A stretch of 64,000 nt of DNA. Source: Woodsholea maritima DSM 17123. Its GTDB lineage: Bacteria > Pseudomonadota > Alphaproteobacteria > Caulobacterales > Maricaulaceae. Shown piece by piece: positions 1-9,280 of the stretch. The translations under genes and the position numbers were made by a program. Position 1 is the first letter of the stretch. Every line of letters starts with the position of its first letter. Under the pieces are notes generated by a model that made no database searches, had not been told where the DNA came from, and saw nothing but the letters and a program-made list of their open reading frames with translations. The stretch covers positions 561,018 through 625,017 of the forward strand of contig NZ_KB908056.1 of the NCBI RefSeq assembly GCF_000382325.1, written 5' to 3'.

Positions 1-22
1 TTTCGCTAAAATTATAATCAAC

Positions 23-1717
23 TTAAGCGCTTCGCACTTCACGCAAGAAGTCTTGCACGCGCTGACCAAAGTTTTGGGCTTCGTGCATCACCTGGCCCGA
101 GGCATCGAGCACATCGCGCGCACAGCCCCCGGTTTCACTAGCCGCTGCGCTGACCGATTGAATGGAAGACGACACCTGCTTGGTATCATTGGCGGCGGCT
201 TGGGCTGAGTTTGAAATTTCATCAGCCGCAGAGCGCTGTTCAGCCACCGCGCCTGAAATCGCGCTTGAGATATTGGCCATTTCCTCAATCACACCATGTA
301 CATTCTTAATGGCATCACTGGCTTGCTTGGTGGCTTCCTGGATCCCATAAACCTGTTGCGAGATGCGCTCTGTGGCTTGCCCGGTCTGACTGGCCAGGGC
401 TTTAACTTCACTAGCCACCACAGCAAAGCCCTTACCCGCTTCACCCGCACGCGCGGCCTCAATCGTGGCGTTCAGCGCCAAAAGATTGGTTTGTTCTGCG
501 ATGTCATTGATGATCTTGACCACTTCATCAATCTGGGTCGCAGCCGTTGTTAAGCGCCCCATATCTTCACCCGTTTTCTGCACCTCGGCGACAGCGCGCT
601 TAGCAATTTCAGAAGATCGGCTGACCTGAGAATTGATCTCGCTGACAGACGCGGTTAGCTCCTCTGCCGCAGCCGCCACAGTACCCACATTGCCCGATGC
701 GGCTTCACTGGAATGGGCCACTTCGCCTGCGCGTTCCGTGGTACCGACCGAAGCATCCACCATGGTTTTCGCGGCCAGCTCCATCGCTTCAGCCGATTGG
801 CGCACCGCAGCCAAGGCCTTATCCGCGGTGGAATCGAAGGCCTTCACAAGACCAGCAATCTTTTCAGCCCGCGCGGTTTGCGCCGCGACGTCTTTTTCAC
901 GCTGCGATTGGAGGCGGATATTATCCTCGCCCTTCTCTTTGAAGAGCTCCAGGCTGCGCACGATATCGCCCAGCTCATCCCCGCGCTCCAGCGCCTTGAT
1001 GTTGATCGAGTAATCGCCATCCGCCAACAATGATGTCGCTTCAGCAATCTTAGCCACAGACTGGCTGGTCATCCGGCCAAAGATAAAAGATGCACCTAAG
1101 AGGATGATACTGATCACCACGGCCGTGCCCATGAAGAGCATGATCGCGGTACGGGCATTGGCTTCTTCCGCACTTTTTTGGGTTTCCGCGACTTGAAGCG
1201 CGGTATTTCCCAAGCCCTGCATGTCCGAGCTTAAAACCCCGAAGGTTTCATCAAAGCGCTTCAAGAAATTCACTGCGCCCGCGAAATCCAGCTCCAACAT
1301 TGAGCCAACAACTTCCAGACCGCCGCGATATAGCTCTAATTGTTCAATGGTGTGGGTCAACGTTTCCTGGTGCGAGGCTAAAACCGCATTGCCCTGCAAG
1401 CCCTGAAGATGAGAAATCAACTCACCAATCTGGCGGTCGACTTGCTGAAACTGCGCGGTGACATTTAAATTAGGGTCAGCCGCGCTTTGTGAGACGATCC
1501 GATAGACATTGCCATTGATCATCTCAAACTGGGCACGCGCATTTTGCACCTGAACGCCAGCTTCCATGGTTTCAGCAATAACCTCACGCCCATTTGAGGC
1601 TTGGTTAAGGCTCTGCACGCCGATGAACGCGGTTGCGACCAAAGCAATCAAGGCGATAACCGGTATGACGGCAAACTTTATCGAAAAGGGCCAGTCTTTC
1701 ACCTGGGTTATATTCAT
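23..1717 (-). CDS. Methyl-accepting chemotaxis protein
   Basis: Inner-membrane chemoreceptor that signals to CheA/CheW. With the chosen start it has 564 residues: a membrane segment at about 15-33, a periplasmic helical sensor, a second membrane segment at about 188-211, a HAMP domain to about 265, then a long cytoplasmic signalling coiled coil. The conserved hairpin tip of the family (EQTNLLALNATIEAARAGE) lies near residues 405-425. The reading frame is open to 1885, but the ATG at 1717 is preceded by GGAG at good spacing, puts the first membrane helix near the N-terminus and avoids overlapping the LysR gene upstream. No CheB/CheR-binding pentapeptide is seen at the C-terminus. The ligand cannot be told from sequence. 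Confidence 0.93.
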   Translation of the reverse strand: MNITQVKDWPFSIKFAVIPVIALIALVATAFIGVQSLNQASNGREVIAETMEAGVQVQNARAQFEMINGNVYRIVSQSAADPNLNVTAQFQQVDRQIGELISHLQGLQGNAVLASHQETLTHTIEQLELYRGGLEVVGSMLELDFAGAVNFLKRFDETFGVLSSDMQGLGNTALQVAETQKSAEEANARTAIMLFMGTAVVISIILLGASFIFGRMTSQSVAKIAEATSLLADGDYSINIKALERGDELGDIVRSLELFKEKGEDNIRLQSQREKDVAAQTARAEKIAGLVKAFDSTADKALAAVRQSAEAMELAAKTMVDASVGTTERAGEVAHSSEAASGNVGTVAAAAEELTASVSEINSQVSRSSEIAKRAVAEVQKTGEDMGRLTTAATQIDEVVKIINDIAEQTNLLALNATIEAARAGEAGKGFAVVASEVKALASQTGQATERISQQVYGIQEATKQASDAIKNVHGVIEEMANISSAISGAVAEQRSAADEISNSAQAAANDTKQVSSSIQSVSAAASETGGCARDVLDASGQVMHEAQNFGQRVQDFLREVRSA

Positions 1718-1833
1718 CGACTCACTCCAAGAAACCCCATCACTGATCTTATTCAAATAAGACCAAAAGGTGAGCGGATGCTTAACCACGACTGTTAAGG
1801 CCATCATGAAGTGTGAAAAAGATGCTTTAACCT

Positions 1834-2760
1834 CTAAAGCTCGTCCATGGCATCTTGGAAGCGAACCGCTTCGGCCAGGATCCAATCCATGAAGGCCCGC
1901 GCTGCGCGGCTCAGCGTGCGGCCCTTGGGCGTAATGACGTAATAGGCGGCCCCAACATCCAGGCTGCCGCCGGGAAAAATACTTTCCAGCTTCCCGGCGC
2001 GGACATAATCCTGCACCAGCGCCCGGCGGCCTAAAATCGCACCCTGACCGGCAATCGCCGCATCAATCACCATGCTGGCCTGATCAAAGCGTAGCCCACG
2101 CGCGACATCGGCGCCATGGGCCGCGCGTGAGGCAAACCAGCTGCGCCAATCTGCTCCATCGACCTGGGTTTCCGGCGAAAGATCATGGATAAGGGGCCAT
2201 TGATCAAGATCGCCCGCCGCATGGGGCATGCCACAGCTTTTCAACACACTCGGCGCAGCGACGGGAAAGACTTGTTCTTTCATCAAGCGCTCGGCATTAA
2301 CCCCGCGATAACCGCCCTCCCCATATCGGATGGAGAGATCGACCTGACCGCTTTCGATATCGGCCAAAGCCTCATTGGCCTGGATCCAGACCTCAATATC
2401 AGGAAAATTTGCATGAAAACGCGCCAGGCGCGGATTGACCCAGCGCGCGGCAAAGCCCGAGGGAAGGCTGACCGTCAGGCGTTCACCTTCGCGTGAACCG
2501 CGCATGGCCTCTGCCGCTTCGCCTATCAACTCAAAGGCCCGGCCCAAACGATCCAGACCCGCCGCCCCGGCCTCTGTCAGCACGACTTTGCGGCCCGTTC
2601 GCTCAAACAAGTCCACGCCCAACATGTCTTCAAGCTGGCGTATTTGTTGGCTAATCGCCCCGGCCGTCACGTTCAACTCGGCCGCCGCCAGCGCAAAGCT
2701 GCCGCAGCGCGCCGCCGCTTCAAACGCGCGCAGAGCATTAAGGGAGGGGAGAGCGGGCAT
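1834..2760 (-). CDS. LysR-family regulator, GcvA-like
   Basis: DNA-binding regulator of 308 residues. The N-terminal winged helix-turn-helix (about 5-65, with the LysR pattern FxxAARxGSFxxAAxxLxVTxxAISQQI) is followed by a periplasmic-binding-protein-like effector domain. The wording of the HTH resembles the GcvA/AmpR branch. It is transcribed divergently from the siroheme synthase gene with 104 bases between them, so it may control the sulfur operon; that is inferred from position only. LysR proteins usually bind T-N11-A sites in such divergent gaps. Confidence 0.9.
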   Translation of the reverse strand: MPALPSLNALRAFEAAARCGSFALAAAELNVTAGAISQQIRQLEDMLGVDLFERTGRKVVLTEAGAAGLDRLGRAFELIGEAAEAMRGSREGERLTVSLPSGFAARWVNPRLARFHANFPDIEVWIQANEALADIESGQVDLSIRYGEGGYRGVNAERLMKEQVFPVAAPSVLKSCGMPHAAGDLDQWPLIHDLSPETQVDGADWRSWFASRAAHGADVARGLRFDQASMVIDAAIAGQGAILGRRALVQDYVRAGKLESIFPGGSLDVGAAYYVITPKGRTLSRAARAFMDWILAEAVRFQDAMDEL

Positions 2761-2864
2761 GGTCGACCTTAGTTTTTCTATCCAATAAGGACAATATAAC
2801 TCGTTTGTATCATTTTTTCTATACTCTTATGTAAGGGCTTCATTCTTTTGCAGGAGGCCCCGGC
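2761..2864. promoter_or_regulatory. Divergent promoter region, lysR / sulfur operon
   Basis: AT-rich gap between divergent genes. It holds a -10-like TATACT at 2820-2825 reading towards the siroheme synthase gene; no convincing -35 was found. A strong ribosome binding site AGGAGG at 2852-2857 sets the start of cysG at 2865. The tract is the natural place for a LysR operator, but no single site can be pinned down by eye. Confidence 0.45.
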
Positions 2865-4271
2865 ATGCAGACCTTTATGCCCGCGCTTAATTTGGACACT
2901 GTGACCATCGCCGTGATTGGCGAAGGTGAAGCGGCTGAAAACAAAGCCCGTTTGTTCATGGCCGCCTCTTGCCGTCTGATCTGGTTCACCCTCAACCGCA
3001 AAGCCGACATTCCTCGCGATTTGGCGAGCCGCGCCGAAGTGCGTAAAGGCCCGATTGCCTGGGGTGCGCTAAAACCCGCCCGTTTGGTCTTTATTGGCGT
3101 GCAAGATCGCGCCAAAGCCACCCATTTTGCCCGCCGGGCCCGTCGCTCAGGCGCTTTGGTCAATGTCGTCGATACGCCGGATCTGTGTGACTTTACCACC
3201 CCCGCCATCGTCAATCGGGGCCCGGTCAGCGTGGCCATCTCCACCGGCGGGGCTGCGCCCATCCTGGCGCGCGATGTGCGCTCAGCGGTTGAACAAGTTC
3301 TCTCTCCCGGTCTCGGCCTGTTGGCGCAAACCGCGCGCGATCTACGCGATGTGGTGAAGGCGCGCCTGCCGCAGGTTGATGATCGCCGGCGCTATTGGGA
3401 AAAGGCGCTGCGCGGTGTAGCCGCCGAACGCGCCGCTGAAGGCAATGCCCCGGCGACCCGGCGCGCCTTGATCGAGGTTTTGAACCGCAATGATGAAACC
3501 CGCAAAGGCATTGTCCACATCGTGGGGGCCGGTCCTGGCGATCCAGAGCTGATGACCGTGCGCGCCGCGCGTCTTATTCGCGATGCTGATGTGATTGTTC
3601 ATGACCGCCTGGTCTCTGAAGGTGTTCTCGATCGTGCGCGCCGCGATGCGATCCGCATTGATGTGGGTAAGACCAAGGGTCACCACCCGGTGCCCCAGCG
3701 CCAGATCGAAGAGATTATGATCGAGCACGCCCAAAAGGGTTTGCGCGTTGTCCGCCTGAAGGGCGGTGATCCGTTTATCTTTGGGCGCGGCGGAGAAGAG
3801 CTGGATGCATGCCGTCAAGCTGGGATTGAGGCCTATGTTACGCCGGGGATTTCGGCGGCACTGGCCTGCGGCGCGAAGGCGGGCGTTTCTCTCACCCATC
3901 GTGATCATGCCCAGGCCGTGACCTTGGTATCGGGCCAGCCTAAACCCGGTGGGCGGGATGCCGATTATGCGGCGCTGGCCAGTGAAAACCATACCGCCGT
4001 CTTCTATATGGGCGTTGGCACTGCGGACAAGATCGCCAGCCGCTTGATCGAGGCCGGTCGCCGGGCCGATACGCCGGTCTGCATCGTAGAAAAAGGCACT
4101 TTGCCCGATGAGCGCGTGCTCTACACCACGTTGGAGGCCTTGGGCGATTTCATTCACAATGCCGGGGTCAAAGGCCCTGCCGTTCTGATCGTCGGGGAAG
4201 TCGCCAAAGCCCAGGCCGATATCCGCGCGCGTGAAACCTTTACGTCTACGCTTGCCAGAGAGGTCGCCTAA
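2865..4271 (+). CDS. cysG: Siroheme synthase (multifunctional CysG)
   Basis: Makes siroheme, the cofactor of the sulfite reductase encoded two genes downstream. 468 residues. The N-terminal half (about 1-190) is a precorrin-2 dehydrogenase/ferrochelatase module with a Rossmann-type GEGEAAENKA loop and the STGGAAPILARDVR segment. The C-terminal half (about 215-460) is uroporphyrinogen-III C-methyltransferase, with GAGPGDPELMTVRA and RLKGGDPFIFGRGGEE. Length fits fused CysG. Its stop overlaps the next ATG by one base, so the two are translationally coupled. The N-terminal half is less conserved than the C-terminal half, so the dehydrogenase/chelatase activities are less certain than the methyltransferase. 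Confidence 0.94.
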   Translation: MQTFMPALNLDTVTIAVIGEGEAAENKARLFMAASCRLIWFTLNRKADIPRDLASRAEVRKGPIAWGALKPARLVFIGVQDRAKATHFARRARRSGALVNVVDTPDLCDFTTPAIVNRGPVSVAISTGGAAPILARDVRSAVEQVLSPGLGLLAQTARDLRDVVKARLPQVDDRRRYWEKALRGVAAERAAEGNAPATRRALIEVLNRNDETRKGIVHIVGAGPGDPELMTVRAARLIRDADVIVHDRLVSEGVLDRARRDAIRIDVGKTKGHHPVPQRQIEEIMIEHAQKGLRVVRLKGGDPFIFGRGGEELDACRQAGIEAYVTPGISAALACGAKAGVSLTHRDHAQAVTLVSGQPKPGGRDADYAALASENHTAVFYMGVGTADKIASRLIEAGRRADTPVCIVEKGTLPDERVLYTTLEALGDFIHNAGVKGPAVLIVGEVAKAQADIRARETFTSTLAREVA

Positions 4272-4546
4272 TGCTCGCGATTACCGCAAACCGATTGGAT
4301 GATGGCCGTGTGGTCTATCGCACGCCCCTGGGCGCTTGGAGCGCACATTTAAGCGAAGCTGAGCTGTTTGAAACTGCGGCTGCGGCCGAAGACGTTTTGA
4401 AACTCGCCCTCAGCGAAGAAGGCGTCGTCGTCGATCCCTATACGATGGATGTCGAGGCCGGGGTGCCCGGTGGCAAGAAACGCATCCGCGAAACCATCCG
4501 CAATACCGGGCCCAGCGCCAGTACCGTTCTAGAGCTAAACGCATAA
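4271..4546 (+). CDS. DUF2849 protein of the sulfite reductase operon
   Basis: Small 91-residue acidic soluble protein starting on the last base of the cysG stop codon. The opening (ITANRLDDGRVVYRTPLGAWS) matches the DUF2849 family, which in alphaproteobacteria sits between siroheme synthase and sulfite reductase genes. No catalytic motif or metal-binding cluster is visible. A helper role in sulfite reductase assembly or activity is inferred from this constant position; the biochemical function is not known to me. Confidence 0.82.
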   Translation: MLAITANRLDDGRVVYRTPLGAWSAHLSEAELFETAAAAEDVLKLALSEEGVVVDPYTMDVEAGVPGGKKRIRETIRNTGPSASTVLELNA

Positions 4547-4558
4547 GAGGCTTTCATC

Positions 4559-6193
4559 ATGTATCAGTATGACGAAATTGATGAAACTTTGGTGCGTGAA
4601 CGCGTCGCCGAGTTTCGTGACCAGGTAAAACGCCGCATCACCGGTGAGTTGAGCGAAGACGCGTTTAAGCCGCTACGCCTGCAAAACGGGGTCTATCTGC
4701 AACTGCATGCCTATATGCTGCGTGTGGCCATTCCCTATGGCACATTGAGCGCTGATCAGATGCAGGCCCTGGGTGAGATTGCCCGCGATTATGATCGCGG
4801 CTACGGCCATTTCACCACGCGTCAGAATATCCAATACAATTGGCCGCGCCTGGTTGATATTCCAGACATTCTCGACAAGCTGGCCGGGGTGGGCATGCAT
4901 GCCATCCAGACCTCGGGCAATTGCGTGCGCAACACCACCACAGATCCCTATGCCGGGGCCGCCGCCGATGAAGTTGCCGATCCGCGCCCGTGGTGTGAGT
5001 TGATCCGTCAATGGTCGACCTTCCACCCGGAGTTCAGCTTCCTGCCGCGTAAGTTTAAAATCGCCGTGGTCGCCTCCAAGGCGGACCGCGCCGCGATCCA
5101 GGTCCATGATATTGGCCTACGCCTAAAGACCAATGCGGCCGGCGCGCTGGGCTTTGAAGTCTTTGCGGGCGGCGGTCAGGGTCGTACCCCGCGCCTGGCG
5201 GTGAAGCTGAATGACTATGTCATCGCTGAAGATCTGCTGGCTTACATCACCGCGATCTTGCGGGTCTATAACCTCGCCGGTCGGCGCGATAACAAATATA
5301 AAGCGCGCATCAAAATCCTGGTTGAAGAAACCGGACCCGAAGCCTTCACGGCTGAGGTTGAGGCTGAATTTGCCAAGCTGCAAGGCGGGGATCTGACCTT
5401 GCCAGCCGAAGAGATTGCGCGGGTGTCAAACTTCTTCACCCCGCCACCGGTGGAAACGCGCGGCTTTGACCTCAAAGCGCAAAGTCAGGCGTTCCAGATC
5501 TGGGCCGAACGCTCGGTTAAAGCCCATAAGACCGAAGGCTGGGCCTCGGTCCTTATCTCGCTCAAGCCCGTCGGCAAGGTTCCAGGTGATGCCACGGCGG
5601 AACAAATTTTCGCCATGGCCGAGATTGCGCGCCAATATGGCCTTAATGAGCTGCGCGTTACCAAAGAACAGAATATCGTCCTACCCCATATCCCTCAGGC
5701 CGATCTGCCTGCGGTCTATGAAGCGCTACGCGCGGCCAATCTGCACGCTGATAATGGCGGGCTGGTCACCGACATCATCTCCTGCCCGGGGCTTGATTAT
5801 TGTAACCTCGCCAATGCGCGTTCCATCCCGATTGCCCAGGCGATTTCAAACCGTTTGAGCGAAACCGGGCTCGACCGCGAAGCCGGGGAGTTGACCTTGA
5901 ACATCTCAGGCTGCATTAACGCCTGCGGTCATCACCATATCGCCAATATCGGCCTATTGGGCGTCGATAAGCGCGGGGAAGAGTTTTATCAATTGACCCT
6001 TGGCGGGGCTGCGAATGAAAACGCCGCCATTGGTCGGATCGTGGGACCGGGCCTCTCTGGGGAGCAGGTTCCGCAAGCTATTGAAGATGTCGTGCGTACC
6101 TTCATTGCGCACCGCCAGGACGGGGAAAGCTTCAACACGACGCTGGCCCGGATCGGCTTGGACCCCTTTAAGGAAGCCGTTTATGCGCATTGA
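4559..6193 (+). CDS. cysI: Sulfite reductase hemoprotein subunit (nitrite/sulfite reductase family)
   Basis: Six-electron reduction of sulfite to sulfide with siroheme and a [4Fe-4S] cluster, in the cytoplasm. 544 residues with the two duplicated ferredoxin-like/siroheme modules of the family. The four cluster ligands are visible as CPGLDYC (CX5C, near residue 408) and CINAC (CX3C, near residue 451). The substrate-side motif GYGHFTTRQNIQYNW is in the N-terminal half. Placement between siroheme synthase and APS reductase argues for sulfite rather than nitrite as substrate. Electrons may come from ferredoxin through the reductase at 8359; no CysJ flavoprotein gene is nearby. The 3' end overlaps the next gene by 11 bases. 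Confidence 0.93.
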   Translation: MYQYDEIDETLVRERVAEFRDQVKRRITGELSEDAFKPLRLQNGVYLQLHAYMLRVAIPYGTLSADQMQALGEIARDYDRGYGHFTTRQNIQYNWPRLVDIPDILDKLAGVGMHAIQTSGNCVRNTTTDPYAGAAADEVADPRPWCELIRQWSTFHPEFSFLPRKFKIAVVASKADRAAIQVHDIGLRLKTNAAGALGFEVFAGGGQGRTPRLAVKLNDYVIAEDLLAYITAILRVYNLAGRRDNKYKARIKILVEETGPEAFTAEVEAEFAKLQGGDLTLPAEEIARVSNFFTPPPVETRGFDLKAQSQAFQIWAERSVKAHKTEGWASVLISLKPVGKVPGDATAEQIFAMAEIARQYGLNELRVTKEQNIVLPHIPQADLPAVYEALRAANLHADNGGLVTDIISCPGLDYCNLANARSIPIAQAISNRLSETGLDREAGELTLNISGCINACGHHHIANIGLLGVDKRGEEFYQLTLGGAANENAAIGRIVGPGLSGEQVPQAIEDVVRTFIAHRQDGESFNTTLARIGLDPFKEAVYAH

Positions 6194-7292
6194 TCTTGAA
6201 CACCGCCCCGCCTTGGATCTTGACACCGCAGAAGGGGTCAATGAAGCCAATATCCATGTCCGTTTAGAAGGCAGTGTGGATTGGGAGCGCGTGCGCGCCT
6301 TGGCCCCGCGCGTTGAGCGCTTCGACATTCACTTCCCTAAATTCGCCGATGGGCGCGGCTTCTCCATTGCGGCACGCCTGCGCGAAGATATCAAATTCCA
6401 AGGTGAGGTTAGCGCCAGCGGTCATCTGATCCCCGATCAAGCCCGTATGCTGACCCGTGTTGGCTTTGACAGCGTTGCGCCGAACTCAAACCCTGAAGAT
6501 CCGGCTTGGAAAAAGGGCCTCACCACCTTTTCTGAGGTCTATCAGCCCTCCAATGATCGCCGCTCCACGGCCCTAGAAAAGCGCACGCTGGCCGCTAAGC
6601 AAGCCTTGGTCGATAGCCTCAATAAGCGTCTTCGCGGGGCCCCGGCCGATGAGATCCTGCGTGAAGCCACACGCCTGTTTAAGGGCCGCATTGCCACGCT
6701 GTCATCCTTTGGTGCTGAGGCCGGTGTGTCCTTGCACCTGGTGTCTCAAGTCGCCCCCGATACCCCGGTTCTGTTCCTGGATACTGAGCGCCATTTTGAC
6801 AAAACCTTGAAATATCGCGATCAATTAAGCGAGCACCTGGGCCTGACGAATATCGTCAACATCCTTCCCGATGCGGATGAAGCCGCTGAAGACGATAGTG
6901 ATAATCGCCTCTGGCAACGCGATACTGATGCCTGCTGTGATCTTCGTAAAGTGCGCCCCTTGGATCGGGCTTTGAAAGGCTATGACGCCCTGATTACGGG
7001 CCGTAAGCGCTTTCACAGTGCGACCCGGATGAGCTTGCCACCTTTTGAGCTGCTCGATGGGGTGATCCGCGTCAATCCGCTGATTGATTGGGACCGGGAT
7101 CAAGTGCTTTCATATTTTGAAGAGCATGATATTCCTGAGCACCCAATGAAGGCTGAGGGCTATCCCTCCATCGGTTGCTGGCCCTGCACCCAGCCGGTGG
7201 CCGAGGGCGAAGATATTCGCGCCGGTCGCTGGGCAGGCAGTGAAAAAACCGAATGCGGGATCCATTTTTCGGCCAAATCGAAAGTGGCATAA
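6183..7292 (+). CDS. cysH: DUF934-APS reductase fusion (CysH-type)
   Basis: Fusion protein of 369 residues. Residues about 1-110 are a DUF934 domain (FADGRGFSIAARLRE and DQARMLTRVGFDS are diagnostic). Residues about 130-369 are an adenylyl-sulfate/PAPS reductase that makes sulfite. The paired cysteines C251-C252 and C332-x-x-C335, plus the terminal ECGIH motif, are those of the [4Fe-4S] APS-type enzymes, so APS rather than PAPS is the likely substrate. The frame is open from 6000, but the ATG at 6183 starts the DUF934 domain and overlaps the cysI stop by 11 bases. DUF934 is usually a separate gene beside cysH, so the fusion links the two functionally. Confidence 0.9.
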   Translation: MRIDLEHRPALDLDTAEGVNEANIHVRLEGSVDWERVRALAPRVERFDIHFPKFADGRGFSIAARLREDIKFQGEVSASGHLIPDQARMLTRVGFDSVAPNSNPEDPAWKKGLTTFSEVYQPSNDRRSTALEKRTLAAKQALVDSLNKRLRGAPADEILREATRLFKGRIATLSSFGAEAGVSLHLVSQVAPDTPVLFLDTERHFDKTLKYRDQLSEHLGLTNIVNILPDADEAAEDDSDNRLWQRDTDACCDLRKVRPLDRALKGYDALITGRKRFHSATRMSLPPFELLDGVIRVNPLIDWDRDQVLSYFEEHDIPEHPMKAEGYPSIGCWPCTQPVAEGEDIRAGRWAGSEKTECGIHFSAKSKVA

Positions 7293-7298
7293 CATCTG

Positions 7299-8330
7299 AT
7301 GACCCGCGCTAATCCTGCCATTGTGGACCTGATCGGGTCCACACCCCTGATCCGTTTGCATGGCCCGTCTGAGCGTACGGGCTGTGAGATCCTGGGCAAG
7401 GCAGAATTTCTTAATCCCGGGGGCTCGGTCAAAGACCGCACCGCGCTGGGTATCATCCGCGAGGCGGAACGCTCTGGCGCGCTAAAACCCGGCGGAGTGA
7501 TTGTCGAGGGCACGGCAGGCAATACCGGAATTGGCCTGGCGCTGGTTGGCGGAGCTTTGGGCTATGGCGTTGTCATCGTCATGCCGACCACGCAAAGCGC
7601 GGAAAAGAAACAAGCCTTGATGGCATTGGGCTGTGAAGTGATTGAGGTCGACCCGGCCCCCTTCTCCAGCGAGAACCATTTCGTGCACACCTCGCGCCGT
7701 CTGGCCCAAAAGCTCAATGAAACTGAGCCCTATGGGGCGATCTGGGCCAATCAGTTTGACAATCCCGCCAACAAGGGCGTTCACGCGGCCACGACGGGCG
7801 TGGAGATCTGGGACCAGACCGAAGGTAAAATCGATGCCTTCATCTGCGCCGCCGGGACCGGCGGCACTATCGCCGGGGTTAGCGAGGCTCTACGCGCGCG
7901 CAAGGATGACATCATCATTGGCCTGGCGGACCCGGCAGGGGCTAGCCTCTACAGTTATTATACCACCGGAACGCTCGCCTCTGAAGGCTCCTCGATCACC
8001 GAAGGCATCGGCGTGGGACGCATCACCGGCCAGCTGGATAATTTAAAAGTAGACCATGCCTTTCGCATCTTGGATGAAGACTTCCTGCCGGTTCTGTTTG
8101 ATCTGGTGACCGAAGAAGGCTTGTCCTTAGGGGGATCAGCTGGCGTCAATGTCACCGGTGCCATCGAACTTGCCAAAACCCTAGGCCCTGGCAAAACCAT
8201 CGTGACCATGCTGTGCGACAGCGGATCACGCTATGCCGGGCGTCTTTATAATCCGGACTATCTTCAGGCCCGGGGGCTACCCACCCCACCCTGGCGGTCC
8301 ATATCCCGTGCCAGCGGCCTGATCGGCTAA
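7299..8330 (+). CDS. cysK: Cysteine synthase A
   Basis: O-acetylserine sulfhydrylase: joins sulfide to O-acetylserine to make cysteine, the last step of the pathway encoded by this operon. 343 residues, fold-type II PLP enzyme. The PLP lysine is K45 in NPGGSVKDRTA, followed by the phosphate-binding loop (GTGGTIAG) and the substrate loop EGTAGNTGIG. It lies 6 bases after cysH. The C-terminus is about 20 residues longer than usual (PTPPWRSISRASG), with no known role. Cystathionine beta-synthase is less likely because no CBS or haem domain is attached. Confidence 0.93.
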   Translation: MTRANPAIVDLIGSTPLIRLHGPSERTGCEILGKAEFLNPGGSVKDRTALGIIREAERSGALKPGGVIVEGTAGNTGIGLALVGGALGYGVVIVMPTTQSAEKKQALMALGCEVIEVDPAPFSSENHFVHTSRRLAQKLNETEPYGAIWANQFDNPANKGVHAATTGVEIWDQTEGKIDAFICAAGTGGTIAGVSEALRARKDDIIIGLADPAGASLYSYYTTGTLASEGSSITEGIGVGRITGQLDNLKVDHAFRILDEDFLPVLFDLVTEEGLSLGGSAGVNVTGAIELAKTLGPGKTIVTMLCDSGSRYAGRLYNPDYLQARGLPTPPWRSISRASGLIG

Positions 8331-8358
8331 GGCGTTCTATAAAAACTAGAGAGAGACC

Positions 8359-9138
8359 ATGTCCGCTTTCTACGAAGAAACGGTCTTATCCGTAAAACAT
8401 TACACAGACACTCTGTTTTCTTTCCGCATCACACGCCCGCAAGCCTTTCGCTTTCGCGCGGGTGAGTTTGTGATGATCGGCCTTGAGGGCGAGAAGAAGC
8501 CGCTGATGCGGGCCTATTCCATCGCCAGCCCCACCTGGGATGAGGAGCTGGAGTTTTACTCCATCAAAGTTGCTGACGGGGCGTTGACCTCTCGTCTGCA
8601 ACACATCAAGGAAGGCGACAAGATCCTGTTGGGTAAAAAGCCCGTGGGCACCTTGGTCACCGATGCCTTGACCCCTGGAAAGCGCCTGTTCTTTTTCTCC
8701 ACTGGAACCGGCTTTGCGCCTTTCGCGAGCCTGATCCGCGAGCCAGATGTGTATGAGCGCTTTGACGAAGTGATCGTCACCCATACCTGCCGGACTTTGG
8801 CGGAGCTTACTTATTCGCGCGATCTGGTTGAGAGCGTCTTGAATGACGAGCTGGTCGGCGAAATGGCCAATGGCAAGCTGCGCTATGTGTCTTCCGTGAC
8901 CCGCGAAGATGGGCCTTTGATGGGCCGCATCACCGATCTTATTGAAAACGGTAAGCTGTTCGAAGTCCTGGGTGAGTCTAGCCTTGATCCAACGAGTGAT
9001 CGCGTCATGATTTGTGGCTCATCAGCGATGCTGGCCGATACCCGCGCCATCGTCGAGAAGTTCGGCTTCAAAGAAGGCTCAAATGCCGCTCCGGCCGATT
9101 ATGTGTATGAGAAAGCCTTTGTGGGTGACGGCATATAA
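8359..9138 (+). CDS. fpr: Ferredoxin--NADP reductase
   Basis: FAD enzyme that passes electrons between NADPH and ferredoxin/flavodoxin. 259 residues. The FAD-binding motif RAYSIAS lies near residue 54, the NADP phosphate loop FSTGTGFAPFASL near residue 114, and the C-terminal tail ends with the bacterial-type FVGDGI. The start has a strong GAGAGAG ribosome binding site. As the last gene before a terminator in the sulfur operon, it probably supplies reductant to the sulfite and APS reductases; that coupling is inference. Confidence 0.93.
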   Translation: MSAFYEETVLSVKHYTDTLFSFRITRPQAFRFRAGEFVMIGLEGEKKPLMRAYSIASPTWDEELEFYSIKVADGALTSRLQHIKEGDKILLGKKPVGTLVTDALTPGKRLFFFSTGTGFAPFASLIREPDVYERFDEVIVTHTCRTLAELTYSRDLVESVLNDELVGEMANGKLRYVSSVTREDGPLMGRITDLIENGKLFEVLGESSLDPTSDRVMICGSSAMLADTRAIVEKFGFKEGSNAAPADYVYEKAFVGDGI

Positions 9139-9174
9139 CATCATATTAACTTTGCCTTATTTTGATCCTAAAAA

Positions 9175-9205
9175 GGTCCGATCAAATCTTGATCGGGCCT
9201 TTTTT
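9175..9205 (+). terminator. Rho-independent terminator of the sulfur operon
   Basis: An 11-bp stem (9175-9185 with 9189-9199, one G-T wobble) with a 3-base loop, followed at once by six T. It lies 37 bases after the ferredoxin reductase stop codon and closes the cysG-fpr transcript. Confidence 0.92.
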
Positions 9206-9280
9206 GCGTCCTAGTCGGGGTGTTTACTCCCCCTCAAGCAAGAGCCATGGGGGCTCTCTTTTCTTTAAAGGCTTGGGGCC

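Noticed and set aside
1718..1885. Longer N-terminus for the chemoreceptor
   Set aside because: The extra 56 residues overlap the LysR gene, lack a ribosome binding site and would bury the first membrane helix.
2761..2864. SAM or cobalamin riboswitch before the sulfur genes
   Set aside because: The leader is too short (about 40 bases after the likely promoter) and AT-rich, without the conserved cores of these riboswitches.
6000..6182. Longer N-terminus for the DUF934-CysH protein
   Set aside because: The frame is open but lies inside cysI. The DUF934 domain begins at the ATG at 6183, and an 11-base overlap is normal.
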